A stretch of 12,084 nucleotides of DNA from Actinomycetota bacterium. GTDB taxonomy: Bacteria > Actinomycetota > Acidimicrobiia > Acidimicrobiales > AC-25. The position numbers and the translations under genes are program-made. The notes beneath the pieces were generated by a model, which saw only the letters and a program-made list of their open reading frames with translations, was not told the DNA's origin and did not search any database. The stretch spans positions 1-12,084 of the forward strand of contig VAXF01000029.1 in assembly GCA_005888395.1 (NCBI GenBank), read 5' to 3'. This document shows positions 7,031 through 12,084 of this stretch, piece by piece (the stretch's first letter is position 1; every line of letters starts with the position of its first letter).

Positions 7031-7115
7031 ACGGTCTCACTCCCAGGCTGGTCGACTGTCCCTTTTCCTAGCGCGTCTGCCGGCCGTGCGCGACGGCGCC
7101 CACTTATAGGGTCTC
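7031..7115. promoter_or_regulatory. Divergent intergenic region with a two-way -10-like element
   Basis: This 85-bp gap separates the divergent peroxidase and membrane-protein genes and must hold promoters for both. On the plus strand TATAGG/TAGGGT (7105-7112) lies just before the GTG codons at 7116 and 7119, matching the leaderless pattern. The same site read on the minus strand gives TATAAG (7103-7108), a possible -10 that would leave a 5' UTR of roughly 65 nt before the peroxidase. Another minus-strand candidate is TAGGAA near 7065-7070. No clear inverted repeat for a regulator was found. Confidence 0.4.
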
Positions 7116-7754
7116 GTGGTGGCCGACTGGCAGACGATCTCTTCGCTCGCCACCGCGGGCGGCACGCTGGTGCTCGCGATGGCCACGTTCTCGGCGGTGC
7201 GCTCGTCGAACCGCTCCGCCCGGATTGCCGAGCGGGCGCTGTTCACAGGCATGCGTCCCCTGCTCCTACCCTCGCTCGCCGACGACCCGATCCAGAAGGT
7301 CCTGTGGAGCGACCGCCACGCAGTCCGGCTCAACGGCGGGCGGGCTGTTCTCGAGCAGGAGGGCGGCGTGATCTATCTCGCCATCGGGCTGCGCAACGTC
7401 GGCGCGGGAATCGCCTTGCTGCACGGGTGGTACCCGATGCCCGACCGGGCGTTCGTCAGGGGAGATACCCACACCGATGTCGGAAACTTCCGTCGCCTCA
7501 CCATCGATCTGTACGTCCCTGCGGGCGGCGCGGGCTACTGGGAAGGCGCCGTCCGTGACGATGACGATCCTCTGCGGCCCGGCTTCATGAGCACTCTGAG
7601 CGAACGCCGGCCCTTCACGATCGACCTTCTCTACGGCGACCAGGAAGGTGGCCAGCGCACGATCAGCCGGTTCACCGTTCTGCCGGCGGGCGACGACGGC
7701 TGGTACAGCCAGGCGGGACGCCACTGGAACCTCGACAGGCCCGACCCCCGGTAG
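7116..7754 (+). CDS. Membrane-anchored protein of unknown function
   Basis: The 212-aa product has a single N-terminal hydrophobic segment (about 8-28) with a basic, Ser/Arg-rich stretch just after it (29-40). A mainly beta-looking soluble domain of about 160 residues follows. The N-terminal helix and following positive charges suggest a cytoplasmic domain tethered to the membrane. Conserved-looking motifs are LRNVGAGIALLHGW (92-105) and DLLYGDQEGGQRTISRF (170-186). They recall a broad set of actinobacterial single-helix proteins with an asymmetric NVGxGxA sandwich domain, but I cannot name a function. Two GTG codons in a row (7116 and 7119) could start it; the TAN3T spacing favours the second. 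It is transcribed divergently from the peroxidase and convergently with the sigma factor, 22 bases away. Confidence 0.8.
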   Translation: MVADWQTISSLATAGGTLVLAMATFSAVRSSNRSARIAERALFTGMRPLLLPSLADDPIQKVLWSDRHAVRLNGGRAVLEQEGGVIYLAIGLRNVGAGIALLHGWYPMPDRAFVRGDTHTDVGNFRRLTIDLYVPAGGAGYWEGAVRDDDDPLRPGFMSTLSERRPFTIDLLYGDQEGGQRTISRFTVLPAGDDGWYSQAGRHWNLDRPDPR

Positions 7755-7776
7755 GGAGCGACCCTCGCGGAGAATT

Positions 7777-8958
7777 TCAGGCGTCGGCCGGTCCGAGTTC
7801 GGCCAACCGCCGCTCGAGCAAGCGACGCTCGGCGTCGTCGTGGACCAGCGCCAGCGCGCGGCGGTAGGCGTCGCGGGCCTCGTCGGTTCGCCCGAGGCGG
7901 CGCAGGAGCTCGCCCCGTGTCGAGTGGAGGTAGCGATAGTCGTCGAGCGCGAGCTGATCGACGATGCGGAGGCCCGCCTCGGGACCGTCCGCCTCGGCGA
8001 CCGCGACGGCCCGGTTCAGCTCGACGATGGGCGAGCCCGTGAGGCGGGCGAGCTCGCCGTAGAGCGCGGCGATCTGGGGCAGGTCGCGCGGTTCGTCGGC
8101 GTGCAGGGACGCGATCGCCGCCTGCACGACGTAGGGACCTCGTCCGCCCAGGGCGAGGGCTCGGTCGAGCACCACCCGACCGTCCGCGATCTGCTCCGTG
8201 TCCCAGAGCGAGCGATCCTGGTCGGCCAGCAGCACCAGGTCGCCGTACCGGAACCGTGCCTCCCGGCGGGAGTCGTGCAGCAGCATCATGGCCAGCAGGC
8301 CGTGCGCCTCCGGCTCATCGGGCATCAGCTCGGCGAGCGCGCGCCCGAGCCACAACGCCTCGGCCGCCAGGTCGCCGCGGCCGCCGTAGCCCTCGTTGAA
8401 TATCAGGTAGACGACCGCGAGCACGGCGGCGAGCCGATCCGGCAACAGGTGGTCGGGAGGCACTCGGAACGGGATGCCGGCGGCTTTGATCTTGCGCTTC
8501 GCCCGCACCAGCCGCTGCGCCATCGTCGGCTCGGGCACCAGGAAGGCGCGCGCGATCTCGTCGGTGGTGAGGCCGCCGAGGGTGCGCAGGGTGAGGGCCA
8601 CCTGCGCGTCGATGGCGAGCGCCGGATGACAGCAGGTGAAGACGAGCTCGAGCCGCTCGTCGGGAAACGTCGTCGCGTCCATTGCGTCCTCCACTGTCTG
8701 CTGCGCCTGGAGCAGGCTCGTCTTTGCGACCAGCGTGTGATCGCGGCGAACGCGATCGATGGCTCGGTTGCGTGCCGTCGTCACCAGCCAGGCGCGCGGG
8801 TTGGTGGGCTGCCCGTCGCGCGGCCAGCGCTCCGCGGCGATCGCGAACGCCTCCTGCGCGGCCTCCTCGGCGAGGTCGAAGTCGCCGAGAAGGCCGATCA
8901 GCGCAGCGAGCACACGTCCCCACTCGTCGCGGAAGGTCTGCTCGAGCGTCGCTACCAC
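7777..8958 (-). CDS. ECF42-type RNA polymerase sigma factor with TPR-like C-terminal extension
   Basis: This 393-aa protein is about twice the length of an ordinary ECF sigma factor. Sigma region 2 spans about 8-75, with the DLAEEAAQEAF helix (28-38) and the DNA-melting segment WLVTTARNRAIDRVRR (57-72). Region 4 spans about 98-160, with DERLELVFTCCHPAL and a helix-turn-helix around LTTDEIARAFLVPEPTMAQRL. Residues about 170-390 are helical and TPR-like, including YLIFNEGY (184-191). Family studies of ECF42 show that this extension is needed for activity and that no classical anti-sigma factor is encoded. The GTG start overlaps the stop of the DGPF gene in GTGGTAG (7-nt overlap), so translation is coupled. 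A promoter match for its own class lies upstream of the DGPF gene. The inducing signal is unknown. Confidence 0.93.
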   Translation of the reverse strand: MVATLEQTFRDEWGRVLAALIGLLGDFDLAEEAAQEAFAIAAERWPRDGQPTNPRAWLVTTARNRAIDRVRRDHTLVAKTSLLQAQQTVEDAMDATTFPDERLELVFTCCHPALAIDAQVALTLRTLGGLTTDEIARAFLVPEPTMAQRLVRAKRKIKAAGIPFRVPPDHLLPDRLAAVLAVVYLIFNEGYGGRGDLAAEALWLGRALAELMPDEPEAHGLLAMMLLHDSRREARFRYGDLVLLADQDRSLWDTEQIADGRVVLDRALALGGRGPYVVQAAIASLHADEPRDLPQIAALYGELARLTGSPIVELNRAVAVAEADGPEAGLRIVDQLALDDYRYLHSTRGELLRRLGRTDEARDAYRRALALVHDDAERRLLERRLAELGPADA

Positions 8959-9311
8959 TCCATGATCGGGCGCACCTCGATCGCGCCGCCGAGGCGGGCT
9001 GCCGGAATCCGCGCCGCGAGCTCGATCGCGGCGTCGAGGTCGTCAGCCTCGTAGATGAGGTAGCCGTTGAGCGCTTCCTTGGTCTCGACGAACGGGCCGT
9101 CGGTCGCGATCGTCTTGCCGTCCTGCACACGGACCGTGGTGGCCGTCTCGGGAGGCTGCAGGCCGTTGCCTGGGGTGACACCCGGCGTCTCGTTGACCGC
9201 CTTGTACGCGGCGTAGATCGCCTGCTGTTCGTCTTTCGAGAGGGTCGCCCACGCCTCCGGGTCGAGCGGCGTCGGCGTCGTGCCCTGATGGATCATCAGC
9301 ATGTACTTCAT
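8952..9311 (-). CDS. DGPF/YCII-domain protein, partner of the ECF42 sigma factor
   Basis: The 119-aa protein begins MKYMLMIHQG and contains the diagnostic ATDGPFVETKEALNGYLIYE segment (residues 69-88), with Asp-Gly-Pro-Phe at 71-74. It ends PIMEW, typical of YCII-related (DGPF) proteins, small dimeric alpha/beta proteins distantly related to muconolactone isomerases. Genes of this family sit next to ECF42 sigma factors and are their usual regulatory targets; their biochemical role is not established. The ATG has a perfect AGGAGG (9318-9323) 6 nt upstream. A TGTCGA-N17-CGTC promoter match precedes it, directly after the DinB-gene stop. It is the first gene of a two-gene operon with the sigma factor. 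Confidence 0.93.
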   Translation of the reverse strand: MKYMLMIHQGTTPTPLDPEAWATLSKDEQQAIYAAYKAVNETPGVTPGNGLQPPETATTVRVQDGKTIATDGPFVETKEALNGYLIYEADDLDAAIELAARIPAARLGGAIEVRPIMEW

Positions 9312-9342
9312 CGTTCGCCTCCTGGAAAATGGTCGCCCTTGA

Positions 9343-9369
9343 GACGAATGGAGAGCGCGGAAATCGACA
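9343..9369 (-). promoter_or_regulatory. Putative ECF42-dependent promoter of the DGPF–sigma operon
   Basis: On the minus strand TGTCGA (9369-9364) is followed after exactly 17 nt by CGTC (9346-9343). As I recall it, the ECF42 promoter in actinobacteria is TGTCGA at -35 and CGA/TC at -10, so both elements and the spacing fit. Transcription would start about 25 nt before the ATG, leaving room for the AGGAGG site. The -35 begins only 2 nt after the stop codon of the upstream DinB gene. Confidence 0.65.
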
Positions 9370-9371
9370 GC

Positions 9372-9872
9372 TCAGCCCCGCGCCAGACCCCGCTCGATGT
9401 CGCGGAGGTGGTGGGCGCCCTCGTGCACGGCGTTGCGCATCATCGTGAGCGCGTCGCGCTCGCCCCACTGGAAGCCGGCAGTGCGCTTCCAGTCGTCGGG
9501 GCCGAAGCGCTCGATCGTCGCCGCCAGGCGGTCGCATGCGTCCTTCAACCGCGCCAGCACCGCTGCGGGGTCCTGCTCGCTGTAGCGCTCGCGCGCGGCC
9601 AGCGCGTCGGGGTCGGGAAAGGAGATGGTCGGGTTGGTCTCGGTGCGCATCCGCTCGATGCTGTCGGCCATCCACGCCGTGACGTCGGCCACGTGGGCGG
9701 TGTACTCGAGCGCCGACCAGGTAGCCGGCGCGGGCCGCTCGCGCAGCAGGTCGCCCGCGGCCTCGACCTTCTCGCGGAAGCGGCGCGGGAACGAGCGCAC
9801 CGCGACCACCCCGTCCGGCGGCGAGATCGTGTCGTAGTCGAGCCCGCACTCGGGACAGACCCACGAAGCCAT
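9372..9872 (-). CDS. DinB-fold protein with N-terminal CPECG motif (paralogue 1)
   Basis: The 166-aa protein has the DinB/YfiT-like four-helix metal-binding fold. The metal-ligand set is H60 (in SALEYTAHVADV) and H150 with H154/H155 (in HEGAHHLRDIERGL). Relatives include mycothiol- or bacillithiol-dependent transferases and many proteins of unknown role. A short N-terminal segment, WVCPECGLDYD (4-14), looks like half of a zinc ribbon; no second Cys pair is present. The start is ATG at 9872, because the longer frame upstream only shadows the preceding gene, and because it forms a TGATG junction with that gene's stop (1-nt overlap). That implies translational coupling with its tandem paralogue. 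The gene ends just before the ECF42-type promoter. Substrate unknown. Confidence 0.85.
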   Translation of the reverse strand: MASWVCPECGLDYDTISPPDGVVAVRSFPRRFREKVEAAGDLLRERPAPATWSALEYTAHVADVTAWMADSIERMRTETNPTISFPDPDALAARERYSEQDPAAVLARLKDACDRLAATIERFGPDDWKRTAGFQWGERDALTMMRNAVHEGAHHLRDIERGLARG

Positions 9873-10405
9873 CAGCGGCCCCTCGCGGCGCGCAGGACGC
9901 GGCCGATGTCGAGAAGGTGGTGGTTGCCCTCGTGCACGACGTGGCGCGCCATCCACGCGAGGCTCCGGGGCGCGGGCTCCGGGTAGGGGTGGATCGCGGT
10001 GCGCTCCCATGCCTCGGGCGCGAGCGATTCGAAGGCAGCGGCCAGTGCCGCGGCCCGGTCGGCGACCTGTCCGGCGACCACGGCCGGGTCCTGCTCGTTG
10101 TAGCGGTCACGCACTGGCCGCTCGTCGCGGTCCATCGAGTCGAGCACGGGCTCGTCCTCGGCGAGGATGCGGGCCACCCGCGCTCCGTAGGTGTCGAAGA
10201 CGTCCCGCACGTGACACGCGTACTCGAGCGCCGACCACGTGTGCTCGTCGGGCCGGCGCCGCAGCACCTCGCCGTCCTCGCCCGGGAGCAGGCGCGTCAG
10301 AGGCGCCGCGTAACGAGGACCGAGGCGGCGCAGCTCGGCGGGCGCGTCATCGGGCGCGAGCGCGTCGTAGGAGAAGCCGCATTCCTCGCAGCGCCCGGAC
10401 GCGAC
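9872..10405 (-). CDS. DinB-fold protein with N-terminal CEECG motif (paralogue 2), start codon unclear
   Basis: It is paralogous to the next gene downstream along its whole length: both share TWSALEY-x2-HV, RY-x-EQDPA, and V-x-HEG-x-HHL-x-DI. Metal-ligand candidates, numbered from 10405, are H65, H158 and H162/H163. The first ordinary start codon in frame is GTG at 10267 (131 aa). The upstream frame is open and encodes CEECGFSYDALAPDD, clearly homologous to the paralogue's CPECGLDYDTISPPD, so coding must begin earlier. Aligning the two puts the paralogue's ATG opposite a GTC at 10403-10405. I see no ATG, GTG or TTG in frame between 10267 and the EF-G stop. Either a non-standard start, a one-base error or mutation (GTG to GTC), or degradation to the short form is possible. 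Confidence 0.72.
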   Translation of the reverse strand, partial: VASGRCEECGFSYDALAPDDAPAELRRLGPRYAAPLTRLLPGEDGEVLRRRPDEHTWSALEYACHVRDVFDTYGARVARILAEDEPVLDSMDRDERPVRDRYNEQDPAVVAGQVADRAAALAAAFESLAPEAWERTAIHPYPEPAPRSLAWMARHVVHEGNHHLLDIGRVLRAARGR

Positions 10406-10410
10406 CGGCG

Positions 10411-12084
10411 TTACTTGCCCGCCTCTTCGGCAGTGGCCTTGGCCACCTTGTCGAGCAGGTGCTGCGGCAACTGGTCGTAGTGATCGTGGTGGACGCTGAA
10501 GCGGCCTCGCCCGCCGGTGATCGAGCGCAGGTCGATCGCGTAACGCAGCACCTCCGAGGTCGGCACCAGGGCGGTGATCGTCTGGTCGCCGTCACCCGCC
10601 GACTCGGTGCCCTGTACGCGCCCGCGACGCGAGTTGAGGTCGCCCATGACGTCCCCCTGGTACGCGGTGGGCACGGTGACCTCGAGCAGGGAGACGGGCT
10701 CGAGCAGCACGGGGCCGGCCTTGGCCATCGCCTCCTTGAAGCCGAGCGAGCCGGCCATCTTGAAACTCATCTCGGACGAGTCGACGGGGTGGTACTTGCC
10801 ATCGAAGCAGGTGACGCGCACGTCGACGACCGGGTACCCGTAGACACCGCCGGTCTGCATGGCCTCGGCCACGCCCTTCTCGACCGCGGGGATGAACTGG
10901 CGGGGGATCGCGCCGCCGACGATCTTGTCGACGAACTCGAAGCCGCCCCCGCGCTCGAGCGGTTCGACCCGCACGAACGCGACGCCGAACTGGCCGTGGC
11001 CGCCGGTCTGCTTCTTGTACTTCCCCTCGGCGTCGGCCTCGCGTGTGATGGTCTCGCGGTATGGCACCCGGAGCTCCTCGGTGTCGACCTCGACGCCGAA
11101 CTTGCGGGCCAGCCGCTCGGTGACGATGGCCAGGTGCGTTTCACCCATGCCCGACAGCAGTGTCTGTCTTGTCTCGTCGTCACGGCGCACGCGCAGCGCG
11201 GGATCCTCGTCCTGCAGACGGTGCAGGCCCGTCATGAGCTTGTCCTCGTCGCCCTTCGACTTCGGCTTGATGGCGATCGAGAGCACGGGCGGCGGGGGTT
11301 CGACGAGCGGCACCGTGACGGGCGTGCCCTTGGGCGCGAGGGTGTCGCCGGTGCCGGTGTCGGTGAGCTTGGCCACCGCGGCGATGTCGCCGGCGGGGAC
11401 CTCCGGCACCTGGTCCTGCTCCTTGCCCCGCATCGTGAACAGGCCGTGGAGCCGCTCGTCAGCGTGTGTACGCGGGTTGGTGAGCTGCGCGTCGGGACGG
11501 ATAGTGCCCGAGAGGACCTTGAAGAACGTGACCTTGCCCACGTAAGGGTCGGCGACGGTCTTGAACACGAGCGCGAGCGGCTGGCCCGACGGGTCGCATT
11601 TCACCTCGGTCTCACCGCCGGGCGCCTGCACGACGGCCGGTGGCCGGTCGACGGGCGAGGGACCGACCTGGCACACGATGCTGGCCAGGCGGTCGACGCC
11701 GATGAGCTTGGTGGCCGAGCCGCACACGACCGGGAACACGCTCGCCGCGGCGACACCCTTGGCGAGCGTCTCCTCGAGCTCCTTGGGGGAGAGCGTCTCG
11801 CCCTCGAGGTAGCGCTCCATCAGCGCGTCGTCGGCGACGACGATGCCCTCGACCAGGTTGTCGTGGACTCGCGCTTCGACCTCGGCCATGTCCTCGGGGA
11901 TCTCGGCCCGGGTCGCCGCGCCGCTGTCGTCGTAGAGGAGCGCCTCGTCAGCCAGCAGGTCGGCGACGCCCCGGAAGCCGCCCTCCTCGCCGATCGGCAG
12001 CTCGAGGGGCGCCACGCCGGCGCCGAAGCGGTCGCGCAGGTCGTCGAGCGTGCGCTGGAACGAGGCCCGTTCGCGGTCGAGCTT
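10411..12084 (-). CDS. fusA2: Elongation factor G-like translational GTPase (EF-G2 type), N-terminus outside window
   Basis: The visible 557 residues run from the edge to TAA at 10411. The frame opens with KLDRERASFQ, the end of the G5-side NKxD guanine motif, so most of the G domain lies outside. Domain II (about 165-260, DPYVGKVTFFKVLSG), domain III (about 266-345, LSGMGETHLAI), domain IV (about 346-465, KQTGGHGQFG and DGKYHPVDSSEM) and domain V (AYQGDVMGDLNSRRGRV) are all present. The domain IV tip keeps His432 (in KYHPVD), matching the translocation-critical His of EF-G. The GGHGQFG in place of GGRGQYG, and the HHDHYDQLP tail, resemble the actinobacterial EF-G-like paralogue rather than the str-operon fusA. 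No rpsL, rpsG or tuf is adjacent. TetM-type ribosome protection is less likely. Paralogue assignment is moderate. Confidence 0.85.
   Translation of the reverse strand, partial: KLDRERASFQRTLDDLRDRFGAGVAPLELPIGEEGGFRGVADLLADEALLYDDSGAATRAEIPEDMAEVEARVHDNLVEGIVVADDALMERYLEGETLSPKELEETLAKGVAAASVFPVVCGSATKLIGVDRLASIVCQVGPSPVDRPPAVVQAPGGETEVKCDPSGQPLALVFKTVADPYVGKVTFFKVLSGTIRPDAQLTNPRTHADERLHGLFTMRGKEQDQVPEVPAGDIAAVAKLTDTGTGDTLAPKGTPVTVPLVEPPPPVLSIAIKPKSKGDEDKLMTGLHRLQDEDPALRVRRDDETRQTLLSGMGETHLAIVTERLARKFGVEVDTEELRVPYRETITREADAEGKYKKQTGGHGQFGVAFVRVEPLERGGGFEFVDKIVGGAIPRQFIPAVEKGVAEAMQTGGVYGYPVVDVRVTCFDGKYHPVDSSEMSFKMAGSLGFKEAMAKAGPVLLEPVSLLEVTVPTAYQGDVMGDLNSRRGRVQGTESAGDGDQTITALVPTSEVLRYAIDLRSITGGRGRFSVHHDHYDQLPQHLLDKVAKATAEEAGK

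Noticed and set aside
5339..7558. A 739-codon plus-strand open frame across lemA and the peroxidase
   Set aside because: It is antisense to two genes with clear family motifs and ribosome-binding sites; its composition is that of a shadow frame.
7755..7776. Terminator between the convergent membrane-protein and sigma genes
   Set aside because: The 22-base gap has no stable inverted repeat or U-run.
7648..9054. A 468-codon plus-strand open frame opposite the sigma factor
   Set aside because: The minus strand carries a full ECF42 sigma factor with conserved motifs and a coupled partner gene; this is its reverse shadow.
9372..10010. Longer 212-aa form of DinB paralogue 1
   Set aside because: The extra 46 residues are Pro/Arg-rich shadow of the upstream paralogue; the ATG at 9872 forms a TGATG junction and gives the conserved CPECG start.

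Overview
This is a GC-rich, gene-dense window with leaderless-looking genes, a thrS–HIT gene pair as in mycobacteria, and an ECF42-type sigma factor. It fits a chromosome segment of an actinobacterium, possibly an uncultured deep-branching one (Acidimicrobiia- or Thermoleophilia-like; the class is a guess). I see no rRNA, tRNA, CRISPR array, IS element or prophage gene. No gap between genes exceeds about 90 bases.

Layout. Bases 2-208 hold the end of an unrecognised plus-strand gene. A plus-strand block follows: thrS (256-2193), a HIT-family nucleotide phosphorylase/hydrolase overlapping it by 4 nt (2190-2669), a small two-helix membrane protein with a tandem-repeat N-terminus (2684-3229), a GH28 polygalacturonase-like protein without a signal peptide (3252-4460), and an HtpX-like M48 membrane protease (4482-5459). 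A minus-strand pair, a DyP-type haem peroxidase (7030-6107) followed by lemA (6097-5456), converges on htpX so tightly that both genes end in the same CTAG. Divergent from the peroxidase is an unknown membrane-anchored protein (7116-7754). The right half is all minus strand. It holds an EF-G-like GTPase (10411 to the window edge), two tandem paralogous DinB-fold proteins (10405-9872 and 9872-9372), a DGPF/YCII-domain protein (9311-8952) and an ECF42-type sigma factor with a TPR-like C-terminus (8958-7777).

How the genes fit together. ThrRS can make Ap4A and the adjacent HIT enzyme probably cleaves it, so that overlap is functionally sensible and conserved. The DGPF–ECF42 pair is a known regulatory module. 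Here it carries a match to the ECF42 promoter (TGTCGA, 17 nt, CGTC) directly upstream of the DGPF gene, which points to autoregulation. The DinB pair just upstream shares a short Cys-x-x-Cys-Gly N-terminus. LemA and HtpX-like proteases often occur together, and here a haem peroxidase shares the lemA transcript.

Two things deserve most attention. The first is a recurring TAN3T box 6-8 nt before start codons (243, 2671, 4468, 7107), which suggests leaderless transcripts. The second is the upstream DinB gene: its conserved N-terminus is clearly encoded, but a GTC codon sits where its paralogue has ATG. I did not find a convincing wholly new multi-gene system.
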